From the NCBI GenBank assembly GCA_045592105.1, contig JAZNUB010000068.1:1-26483 (forward strand): DNA of 26,483 bases, given 5' to 3'. Made by a program: the position numbers and the translations under genes. Under the pieces are notes generated by a model. The model saw only the letters and a list, made by a program, of their open reading frames with translations. It searched no databases and was not told where the DNA came from. Each line of letters opens with the position of its first letter. Positions within the stretch are counted from its first letter, which is position 1. This stretch comes from SIG636 sp045592105 (GTDB taxonomy: Bacteria > Bacillota > Clostridia > Oscillospirales > CAG-382). Positions 1 to 6,216 of the stretch are shown one piece after another.

Positions 1-1170
1 GAAGCACCCCATAACTTCAATATAGAATGCAGCGATGGCGCAAACCATTGGTTAGAGTGCGAGTGCGGCAAAAAGGCTGATGTAAAAACCCACGATTACT
101 CCGAGGATTGGAAAACAGACGATACCAACCACTGGCACGAATGTGAGTGCGGCGCAAAGGCAGACGAAGCACCCCACAACTTCAACATAGAATGCAGCGA
201 TGGCGAAAACCATTGGTTAGAGTGCGAGTGCGGCGCAAAGTCCGACGAAGAGCCCCACGATTACTCCGATGATTGGAAAACGGACGATACCAACCACTGG
301 CACGAATGTGAGTGTGGCGCAAAAGCAGATGAAGCACCTCACAGCTTTGATATAGAGTGTAGTGACGATGAAAATAGCTGGTTAGAGTGTGAGTGCGGCA
401 AGAAGGCTGATGAAAAATCCCACGATTACTCCGAGGATTGGAAAACAGACGATACCAACCATTGGCACGAATGTGAGTGTGGCGCAAGGGCAGATGAAGC
501 ACCCCACAGCTTTGATATAGAGTGTGGTGATGATGCAAACCATTGGTTAGAGTGCGAGTGCGGCGCAAAGTCCGATGAAGAGCCCCACGATTACTCCGAG
601 GATTGGAAAACAGACGATACCAACCATTGGCACGAATGTGAGTGTGGTGCAAAGGCAGATAGCGAACCCCACGATTGTGATGACGAATGGGTAACTGATG
701 ACAGCAAGCATTGGCATGAATGCAAATGCGGCAAGCACTTTGGCGAAACAGATCACAGCTTTTCCAACGTATATAAGGTTGAAGACAATGCACACTATCG
801 TGAATGTGAGTGCGGCGCAAAGGCAGATGAAGCACCTCATAGCTTCAATAACGAATGTAGTGATGATGAAAACCATTGGTTAGAGTGCGAGTGCGGCGCA
901 AAGTCCGATGAAGAGCCCCACGATTACTCCGAGGATTGGAAAACAGACGATACCAACCATTGGCACGAATGTGAGTGTGGTGCAAAGGCAGACGGCGAAC
1001 CCCACGATTGTGACGACGAATGGATAACCGATGGCAACAAGCATTGGCACGAATGCAAATGCGGCAAGCGTTTTGACGAAACAGTACACAGCTTTTCCAA
1101 CGCATGGAAGGTTGAGAACGATACTCACTGGCGTGAATGCGAATGTGGTGAGATAACCGAAAAAGCAACG
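1..1170 (+). repeat. Hierarchical in-frame tandem repeat (81/84, 165, 333 bp)
   Basis: The first Cys codon of each CxCG core lies at 58, 142, 223, 307, 388, 472, 553, 637, 721, 805, 886, 970, 1054 and 1138. Spacings are only 81 or 84 bp (27 or 28 residues). Units ending HWLECECG and HWHECECG alternate, giving a 165-bp dimer at 58, 223, 388 and 553. A larger four-unit block (L, H, K-type HWHECKCG, R-type RECECG) starts at 553 and recurs at 886, a 333-bp period. Nucleotide identity between copies is very high by eye, which points to recent duplication and likely copy-number variation. Confidence 0.93.
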
Positions 1171-1332
1171 CATGTGTTTGTTGACGGCGAATGTACCCAG
1201 TGCGGTGCTAAATCCACCACCGCTCCTCCAACGGGTGACAGCTTTAGATTAATATGCTATCTTGGCATCATAGCGATGGTTGCCTGCGGTGCATTTATAG
1301 CGTTTAAAAAGCGTTCTGCTTTTCGTGCTTAA
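1..1332 (+). CDS. Surface repeat protein, Cys/His/Trp repeats, 5' partial
   Basis: Frame 1 is open from base 1 to the TAA at 1330-1332, so the N-terminus lies outside the window (443 codons present). The product is almost entirely tandem units with a core NHW(H/L)ECECG, followed by acidic linkers such as AKADEAPHSF or KSDEEPHDYS. There are 14 CxCG cores and a final CTQCG. After the repeats comes the motif PPTGD (codons at 1225-1239), then a hydrophobic segment (LICYLGIIAMVACGAFIAF) and a KKR tail. That is the layout of a sortase sorting signal of the clostridial xPxTGD kind, so the protein is probably wall- or membrane-anchored and exposed. The function is unknown. The regular Cys and His pairs could bind metal or form disulfides, which is inference. 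A strong hairpin terminator follows. Long antisense frames here are by-products of the repeats. Confidence 0.9.
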   Translation, partial: EAPHNFNIECSDGANHWLECECGKKADVKTHDYSEDWKTDDTNHWHECECGAKADEAPHNFNIECSDGENHWLECECGAKSDEEPHDYSDDWKTDDTNHWHECECGAKADEAPHSFDIECSDDENSWLECECGKKADEKSHDYSEDWKTDDTNHWHECECGARADEAPHSFDIECGDDANHWLECECGAKSDEEPHDYSEDWKTDDTNHWHECECGAKADSEPHDCDDEWVTDDSKHWHECKCGKHFGETDHSFSNVYKVEDNAHYRECECGAKADEAPHSFNNECSDDENHWLECECGAKSDEEPHDYSEDWKTDDTNHWHECECGAKADGEPHDCDDEWITDGNKHWHECKCGKRFDETVHSFSNAWKVENDTHWRECECGEITEKATHVFVDGECTQCGAKSTTAPPTGDSFRLICYLGIIAMVACGAFIAFKKRSAFRA

Positions 1333-1380
1333 GTGAGATAAGCTTAACAGCAACAAAAGAATAAAGGCTTTAACAATAAG

Positions 1381-1414
1381 GGGATGTAGAAACTTGTTTT
1401 TTACATCCCTTTTT
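1381..1414 (+). terminator. Rho-independent terminator of the repeat protein gene
   Basis: GGGATGTA (1381-1388) pairs perfectly with TACATCCC (1402-1409) around a 13-nt loop and is followed by TTTTT. It lies about 50 bp after the stop codon at 1332. Confidence 0.85.
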
Positions 1415-1496
1415 CGGTATATTTTACAAAATCAAATATCATATTTTGTTTATATATACAAAATCGCTTGTCAAGGCGGAAGTTTTTAAAATAATG

Positions 1497-1525
1497 TTGA
1501 CGCGGCAAGCTTTGTGTGATATACA
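1497..1525 (+). promoter_or_regulatory. Sigma-A type promoter of the lipoprotein gene
   Basis: TTGACG (1497-1502), a 17-bp spacer and TATACA (1520-1525). The -10 box is the left half of a small perfect palindrome TATACAgTGTATA (1520-1532), which might serve as a regulator site. The rest of the 1333-1615 gap holds the terminator and AT-rich leader sequence. Confidence 0.6.
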
Positions 1526-1615
1526 GTGTATACAGGAAGTGTTTTTGTTTAAAACGATACATAGTGTGGCAACCTGTCCCTATGTTATGTGGAATAATGA
1601 AAGGATATGTGGTAT

Positions 1616-2857
1616 ATGAAAAAAATAGGGTTATTACTGCTGATAGTTTTGCTTTCTCTGTGCTCTTGCGTGGCTCAATCAGATGGGGGCAAGCCGTCCG
1701 AACAGCCAAGGGATGCGGCATCTGCCGAATATATCGATACTTTAAGCGATGAAAGCTTGGAGCAAAGTGCAGCCCCAAACGAAGATTTGCCTAATTATAT
1801 AGAGGGCGAAAACGAAAATATAGGCAAGTTTGGCGGCAAATATACCTTTGATTATCACTATGCCCAAACGCCGGATAGCTTCTTTTACATAAAGTTATTT
1901 GTTAGCGGCAACGAAGGCAACGGAGTGGTGCGCTTTTCGAAGGCTAATTTCAATGATAAAACCCTAATAGCATCCGCGGAGGATTTTAACGCTGATAATT
2001 CTCGTTTCAACGCGCAAATTGTGGGCGTTAGCTCAAAGTGGCTGTTTGTAGCCGTAACAACACCCGCACAAGCGGAAACAAACGAGCGGCTGCTTAACGT
2101 GTATAAGCTGGCTCACAACGGTAGCACAAACGAAAAGCTTGTTGAGAACGTAAGGTCTGTATACGTTCATCCGGGAAACGGTAATATGTATTTCACACAA
2201 TATGGTGTGGACAGCATATTGCATCTTTATTCTTTAGATTTTACCACAGGCGCAACAACCCAAGTAGATACGGGAGAGTGCACACCCAACGGCAGTTATT
2301 GGTGCCAGTTGAAGGATGGAAAAATAGGGTTGCTTGATTATCCCAACGTTATTGTTGTTGATTCCAACGGGAGCATAGACGTAAGCACGGAAGCCCATGA
2401 TGAAAAGGTGCCTATGTGCTTAGGCAGAGATTTGGCACTTAAAGAAACGGTGGAAGGCTATATAGCTGATGGTAATATACTTTTCAGCTATGCGGAGTGG
2501 AACAACCACATCTATTATATAGAAGGAACAAGCGCACAGATAAAAGATAATACGCTGTACCGCATACGCAAGGACGGAACGGACAAAACCGTGCTAAAAG
2601 AGGATACCGATATTATAGCGTTATATTCATATAACGGCGTGCTGTACGGAGATATTACCGATGGTGATGTTGCTTGCTTGGTTATAGTAAGTGATACGGG
2701 CGAGGCTACCAAAACCGATGCCGTTACAGGTATAGGGCAATGGGGCTATATTAGGATAGAGGACGGATTGTTTATCAGAACGTATGAAGTGGTACCGAAC
2801 AGCCCTGCTCTCGTTTACGTTTATAATCCGCTAACAGGGCAGGCAGTAAGCCCTTAA
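1616..2857 (+). CDS. Lipoprotein with DUF5050-like beta-propeller
   Basis: The 413-residue product starts with a lipoprotein signal (MKKIGLLLLIVLLSLCSC), giving a lipobox-like LCSC with Cys at residue 18, so it is probably lipid-anchored outside the membrane. An upstream in-frame ATG at 1607 leaves no room after the AAAGGA site (1600-1605), whereas the ATG at 1616 sits 10 nt from it and starts the signal peptide. After an acidic, low-complexity linker, the body contains repeated strand-like phrases such as LYRIRKDGTDKTVL and HNHIYY-type aromatic stretches. These are typical of DUF5050 and related propeller proteins, where each blade reads out a value. It has its own promoter and is probably monocistronic. 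The ligand is unknown. I am sure of the gene and the lipoprotein call, and moderately sure of the fold. Confidence 0.85.
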   Translation: MKKIGLLLLIVLLSLCSCVAQSDGGKPSEQPRDAASAEYIDTLSDESLEQSAAPNEDLPNYIEGENENIGKFGGKYTFDYHYAQTPDSFFYIKLFVSGNEGNGVVRFSKANFNDKTLIASAEDFNADNSRFNAQIVGVSSKWLFVAVTTPAQAETNERLLNVYKLAHNGSTNEKLVENVRSVYVHPGNGNMYFTQYGVDSILHLYSLDFTTGATTQVDTGECTPNGSYWCQLKDGKIGLLDYPNVIVVDSNGSIDVSTEAHDEKVPMCLGRDLALKETVEGYIADGNILFSYAEWNNHIYYIEGTSAQIKDNTLYRIRKDGTDKTVLKEDTDIIALYSYNGVLYGDITDGDVACLVIVSDTGEATKTDAVTGIGQWGYIRIEDGLFIRTYEVVPNSPALVYVYNPLTGQAVSP

Positions 2858-2992
2858 TTGCGTTAAAACAATTCATTTATATAGGTAAAATTATAAAAAT
2901 ATTGCAATTCTTTCTGTTATCCAAGATTACGCTTGTAATATGTAAAACGGCATTACCAATAGCATACAATATGGTAAAATACAAAATTTAAA

Positions 2993-3033
2993 AATTAGTC
3001 AAGCACGATTTACTAAATCGTGCTTGACTAATT
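2993..3033. promoter_or_regulatory. Perfect 41-bp palindrome overlapping a promoter
   Basis: The left arm (2993-3012, beginning AATTAGTCAAGCACG) and right arm (3014-3033) are perfect 20-bp inverted repeats around one central C. The right arm includes the TTGACT -35 box of the downstream ATPase gene. No T-run follows on the + strand, so it looks more like an operator or cruciform-forming site than a normal terminator, although it is also the only strong hairpin after the lipoprotein gene. Confidence 0.75.
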
Positions 3034-3052
3034 ATAAAAACTATGTTATACT
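3024..3052 (+). promoter_or_regulatory. Promoter of the DUF234-type ATPase gene
   Basis: TTGACT (3024-3029), a 17-bp spacer and TATACT (3047-3052), a near-consensus sigma-A promoter. The -35 box is inside the 2993-3033 palindrome. A GGAGG ribosome site lies at 3069-3073. Confidence 0.75.
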
Positions 3053-3080
3053 TTAGCCATCCTAAAATGGAGGCAACAAT

Positions 3081-4469
3081 ATGTTTATCGGAAGAGAGCG
3101 AGAGCTGAATGCTTTGGAAAAGCTATATACATCAAATAGGTTTGAATTTGCGGCAATTTACGGTCGCCGCCGTGTGGGTAAAACTGCGCTTATCAATCAA
3201 TTCCTCGGCGGCAAAAAAGCTATATACTTTATGGGTATAGAAAGCAACGCAAAGCAAAATCTTGAAAATTTCAGTAAAAGTATTATAGAATACAGTAGCG
3301 GAATTGAGACGGAGACCTCTTTCCTGTCTTTCCAGGCTGCTTTGGAATATGTGTTTAAGCTTGCCGAAAAGGAACGCCTTGTTCTTGCGATTGACGAATA
3401 TCCGTATGTAGCTCGTTCTTCAAAAAGCCTTGCTTCTACTTTACAGCTGTTAATAGATAAGTATAAGGATTCTTCCAAGCTTATGCTCATTCTTTGCGGT
3501 TCTTCTATGTCCTATATGGAAGACCACGTTCTTGCATACAAGGCACCTTTGTACGGCAGAAGAACGGCACAAATGAAGGTCCTGCCCTTTGATTTTGAAG
3601 AGACTTGTCATTATTTCAAAAAACTTTCCGATGAAGATAAGGCTTTGATTTACGGTGTTGTCGGCGGCAGACCGCAGTACCTATTGCAGATAAATGATGC
3701 TCTAAGTGTTGAAGACAATATTAAAAACACTTTCTTAAATCCGATATCCTTCTTATATGAGGAACCGATAAACCTCCTGAAACAGGAGGTGCGTGAGCCT
3801 GCTATTTACACAGCTATCATTACTGCGATTGCCGCAGGAGCTTCCCGTATGGCGGAAATTTCAAGCAAGGTGGGCGAAGATACTAATGTTTGTGCCACGT
3901 ACCTTAAGAACTTGATTAATCTCGGTATCGTGCAAAAAGAAACACCTTATGGTGAAAAGGCATCACGCAAATCTATTTATTCAATTGAAGATAATATGTT
4001 TCGTTTCTGGCATCGCTTTGTGCTGGAGAATAATTCTATAATTGCCCGAGGAGCTGTCGATTTGGCGTATAGGCGCATCGAGCCGAAGCTGTCCGATTAC
4101 ATGGGAAAAGTATTTGAGAATATCTGCAAGCAATATCTTTGGAAACAGCTTTTAATCGGCAAATGCCCCGTGGAGTTTACTTCCCTCGGTCGTTGGTGGG
4201 GCAATGATCCTATCGAAAAATGCCAGGCTGAAATTGATATTATGGGCGAGCAGGATAAGGATACAGCCCTTTTTGCAGAATGCAAGTGGACGAACGAAAA
4301 GGTTGATTTTAGTATATTAGAAACTCTTGCAAAGCGTAGCAGACTGTTTTCGTATAAAAACATTCATCTTTATCTGTTTTCCAAGTCCGGTTTTACAAAG
4401 GGGTGTATCGACGAAGCGAACAGAATTGGTAATGTAACGCTTGTGAGTTATGCGGATATTGTTGCATAA
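3081..4469 (+). CDS. AAA-type ATPase with DUF234/PD-(D/E)XK-like C-terminus
   Basis: The 462-residue product begins with MFIGRERELNALEKLY, typical of the archaeal-type ATPase family (ATPase_2) that carries a DUF234 tail. Walker A is GRRRVGKT (residues 28-35) and Walker B is LVLAIDE, with Asp105-Glu106. A LCGSSMS stretch resembles sensor 1. The middle has a winged-helix look (AEISSKVGEDTNVCATYLKNLINLGIV). The C-terminal part holds AEID (Glu384, Asp386) and ECKW (Glu400, Lys402), the spacing expected of a PD-(D/E)XK nuclease fold. All key residues are intact. GGAGG sits 7 nt before the ATG. The gene stands alone with its own promoter. Members are common in anaerobes and archaea, but their cellular role is not settled; DNA binding or cleavage is inferred from the fold. 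Confidence 0.9.
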   Translation: MFIGRERELNALEKLYTSNRFEFAAIYGRRRVGKTALINQFLGGKKAIYFMGIESNAKQNLENFSKSIIEYSSGIETETSFLSFQAALEYVFKLAEKERLVLAIDEYPYVARSSKSLASTLQLLIDKYKDSSKLMLILCGSSMSYMEDHVLAYKAPLYGRRTAQMKVLPFDFEETCHYFKKLSDEDKALIYGVVGGRPQYLLQINDALSVEDNIKNTFLNPISFLYEEPINLLKQEVREPAIYTAIITAIAAGASRMAEISSKVGEDTNVCATYLKNLINLGIVQKETPYGEKASRKSIYSIEDNMFRFWHRFVLENNSIIARGAVDLAYRRIEPKLSDYMGKVFENICKQYLWKQLLIGKCPVEFTSLGRWWGNDPIEKCQAEIDIMGEQDKDTALFAECKWTNEKVDFSILETLAKRSRLFSYKNIHLYLFSKSGFTKGCIDEANRIGNVTLVSYADIVA

Positions 4470-4521
4470 AGCACGCTTAAAAAATCATGAGATTGCATAA
4501 GGTATTTTGGGTGTTATCGTA

Positions 4522-4543
4522 GGGCGGGGGCTTGCTCCCGCCG
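4522..4543. repeat. REP-like GC-rich palindrome
   Basis: GGCGGGGG (4523-4530) pairs with CTCCCGCC (4535-4542), with one G-T pair and a CTTG loop, inside the longer phrase gtAGGGCGGGGG. It is GC-rich in an AT-rich gap and resembles the short palindromic intergenic elements I know from many Clostridia genomes. Only one copy is seen here, so its dispersed nature cannot be shown from this window. Confidence 0.5.
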
Positions 4544-4558
4544 CTAATATCAATAAAC

Positions 4559-4592
4559 AACCGCAGCGCCATTCGTTGTGCTGCGGTTAACT
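4559..4592. terminator. Bidirectional terminator between convergent genes
   Basis: AACCGCAGC (4559-4567) pairs with GCTGCGGTT (4580-4588), with further inner pairs. CTTTT follows on the + strand, and TTGTTTATT follows on the - strand. It sits between the ATPase gene (ends 4469) and the convergent membrane-protein gene (ends 4620). Confidence 0.7.
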
Positions 4593-4619
4593 TTTGGTAT
4601 GTTGGGATTGACGTTTTTA

Positions 4620-5024
4620 TCAAGCTTGATTTTTTGGCTTGTTTATTCTTGCTTTCATAACCGTTGGCGGTGCAAACAGGGCAGACAATACCACAAGAAC
4701 CCATGTGTTTCCAGATAAAATGTTATACGAATGAAGTAAATCCGCAAATCCGCCGCCATCCATTATGTATGCAAATAAATCAAATAAGTTTGTAAGCACA
4801 AACCATATCATACCGAAAATGTAATAATCTTTTTTATTACAATTCTTGATTTTAGGCACTAAGAAATAAGCGATAACCCAAATGTAAACGCTTAATATTA
4901 TTCCGCTTAACGGCAAAGCTAACGTGCCTATCTTAACAAGTACATATTCCCGAAATCCACCGTTTAAAATCGCTATAGGTATAATCATAACCCATATTAA
5001 TACTGCCAATAAATACTTTTTCAT
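4620..5024 (-). CDS. Small four-helix membrane protein of unknown function
   Basis: The 134-residue product has about four hydrophobic segments: LLAVLIWVMIIPIAIL near the N-terminus, LALPLSGIILSVYIWVIAYF, YYIFGMIWFVLTNLFDLFAY, and WVLVVLSALF near the C-terminus, before a basic tail (KARINKPK). The start has a good GAGGG ribosome site 7 nt upstream. It is the last gene of a three-gene leftward unit (MarR regulator, flavodoxin, this protein) and lies 14 bp after the flavodoxin stop, so it is very probably co-transcribed. The phrase NGGFREYVL after the first helix looks conserved to me in similar small clostridial proteins, but I cannot name a family with confidence. A role next to a flavodoxin at the membrane, for example in electron transfer or stress response, is only a contextual guess. 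Confidence 0.8.
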   Translation of the reverse strand: MKKYLLAVLIWVMIIPIAILNGGFREYVLVKIGTLALPLSGIILSVYIWVIAYFLVPKIKNCNKKDYYIFGMIWFVLTNLFDLFAYIMDGGGFADLLHSYNILSGNTWVLVVLSALFAPPTVMKARINKPKNQA

Positions 5025-5038
5025 AAATACCCTCGTAA

Positions 5039-5569
5039 TTATCTTTCCGCTATAAATTTAAGTATTGGCTTTAAATATGTTTTGTCCGTCCAATCGCATT
5101 TCTTTCCTACTGCACACATCAACGCTTTTTGCCATGGTTCATACTCGTTTGGGTTTTGTTTTGCAACTGCTTTTTGCAGCATCCTGCAAAGCGTTCTGTC
5201 GCCAAAAGTCATTTTTTCTTCATCCCAAGCACCACGGCAATAAAACATCGGAACGTTGATTAATTTATCTTTAAAATGCATTTCCTTTATCTGTGTTATA
5301 GCGTTCTCGTCATACGGGGATGCGCCAACCGCAAATACGGCAATCGTTTTGTTATGAAAAGCTGATATGTTTTTCTTCAAAAAATGTAATCCCGCAATTC
5401 CTGATGCATAAACACCTCCGCCTAAAATTATTACATCATAATTTTGAAGCTGCGAAGCCTTTGCTTTTTTGGTTTCAACACAATCGTATCCCGTTTCCTC
5501 TGTTAGCCAATCGGCATACTTTTTTGTTGCTCCGTATTTTGACTGATATATAATAATGCCTTTACACAT
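5039..5569 (-). CDS. Flavodoxin domain protein (HemG-like fold)
   Basis: The 176-residue product starts MCKGIIIYQSKYGATKKYA, which is the FMN phosphate-binding loop of the flavodoxin fold (residues 8-15, SKYGAT). YDVIILGGGVYASGIAGL follows at the position of the second FMN loop, as in the Flavodoxin_5/HemG type family. The length matches that family (about 170-180). It should bind FMN and carry electrons in the cytoplasm; the partner is unknown. Its ATG overlaps the end of the MarR gene by 8 nt (shared ATGTGTAA), which suggests translational coupling, and the membrane-protein gene follows 14 bp later. Whether it oxidises protoporphyrinogen like HemG cannot be told: no heme genes are nearby, so a general redox or stress role is as likely. 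Confidence 0.88.
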   Translation of the reverse strand: MCKGIIIYQSKYGATKKYADWLTEETGYDCVETKKAKASQLQNYDVIILGGGVYASGIAGLHFLKKNISAFHNKTIAVFAVGASPYDENAITQIKEMHFKDKLINVPMFYCRGAWDEEKMTFGDRTLCRMLQKAVAKQNPNEYEPWQKALMCAVGKKCDWTDKTYLKPILKFIAER

Positions 5570-6044
5570 TTTTGCGAATCCCCTTTAGATTGCCTTCGAT
5601 TTGTATAATAGTCTGTATCGTTACTTGCAGTTGTTCCTCTGAAACGCCACTAAACATTTTTTTCATAATGCCGGTAGCCATCACATCGTTTTTTGCACAA
5701 AACTCTTTGCAATAATCTGTAAGCTCAATGCGCTGCTTCCTTTTATCGTTCTCGTCTACTGTAATGCAAACGAATCCTTTCTTTTCTAATTTCAGTAGAA
5801 TCTGTTTTACGTTCTGATGAGAGCTACCCATTATCTCCGCAAGCTCTTTTACTGTAGGGCTATCTTTGCATAAGCTAATACAAATAACGGAAAAGAATTG
5901 CTTCCAACTAATTTCTTTCATCACGCTATCTGCCACAGCTTGAAATCTGTTTTCAAACGCACTTAATAAACCAATTAAAAAATACGATGATTCCATTCCC
6001 GTAAAATCAACGTTATCATTATTGATAATTTCTTTAATATTCAT
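5562..6044 (-). CDS. MarR-family transcriptional regulator
   Basis: The 160-residue protein has the MarR layout. An N-terminal dimer helix region is followed by a winged helix at about residues 61-115 (SPTVKELAEIMGSSHQNVKQ as recognition helices and VDENDKRKQRIELT as the wing), then a C-terminal dimer helix. The wing phrase DENDKRK matches the family's usual D-x-R-D-x-R-x region in position. GGAGGGG lies 6 nt before the ATG. It is the first gene of a unit with a flavodoxin and a small membrane protein, and a 16-bp-arm inverted repeat covers its own promoter, so autorepression is very likely. The inducer is unknown. Two Cys residues (VICISLC) near the dimer/DNA-binding junction could allow redox sensing, which is inference. 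Confidence 0.93.
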   Translation of the reverse strand: MNIKEIINNDNVDFTGMESSYFLIGLLSAFENRFQAVADSVMKEISWKQFFSVICISLCKDSPTVKELAEIMGSSHQNVKQILLKLEKKGFVCITVDENDKRKQRIELTDYCKEFCAKNDVMATGIMKKMFSGVSEEQLQVTIQTIIQIEGNLKGIRKNV

Positions 6045-6057
6045 TTTGCCCCTCCGG

Positions 6058-6099
6058 ATAGGTAATATGTTACTTTGTGTATGGTAACATATTACCTAT
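6058..6099. promoter_or_regulatory. MarR operator: 16-bp inverted repeat
   Basis: ATAGGTAATATGTTAC (6058-6073) is perfectly inverted as GTAACATATTACCTAT (6084-6099), with 10 nt between. Each arm also contains an internal near-palindrome (GTAATATGTTAC), so the site may hold two MarR dimers. It covers the -10 region of the MarR gene promoter. Confidence 0.85.
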
Positions 6100-6109
6100 T
6101 GTTTGTCAA
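6081..6109 (-). promoter_or_regulatory. Promoter of the MarR-flavodoxin operon
   Basis: On the - strand, TTGACA (6109-6104), a 17-bp spacer and TACCAT (6086-6081). The spacer and -10 box lie within the operator at 6058-6099, which fits repression by promoter occlusion. Confidence 0.6.
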
Positions 6110-6152
6110 TAGAAAATGTGGTATTCTGCGTTGATTTTTTTCTATAAATAAG

Positions 6153-6181
6153 TTGACAGCATTGTGCTGAAGTGATAAAAT
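6153..6181 (+). promoter_or_regulatory. Promoter of the dockerin nucleotidase gene
   Basis: TTGACA (6153-6158), a 17-bp spacer and TAAAAT (6176-6181), a near-consensus sigma-A promoter with a leader of about 30 nt. AGGAG at 6203-6207 precedes the ATG at 6217 by 9 nt. Confidence 0.75.
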
Positions 6182-6216
6182 GTTTCATCAACAAAAATTG
6201 ATAGGAGTTAAAGGTT

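Noticed and set aside
1..1170. Possible CRISPR-like or satellite array
   Set aside because: The repeats keep one reading frame throughout, the unit length is a multiple of three, and there are no unique spacers.
182..1173. Long open frames on the - strand opposite the repeat protein
   Set aside because: They repeat with the same period as the + strand repeats and have no ribosome site. Frame 1 on the + strand has the conserved Cys cores, anchor and terminator.
1607..1615. Upstream ATG for the lipoprotein gene
   Set aside because: It lies only 1 nt after the AAAGGA ribosome site and adds MWY before a normal signal peptide. The ATG at 1616 fits better.
4477..4704. A 75-codon - strand frame across the gap after the ATPase gene
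   Set aside because: It reads through the REP-like hairpin and terminator and overlaps the membrane-protein gene in another frame.
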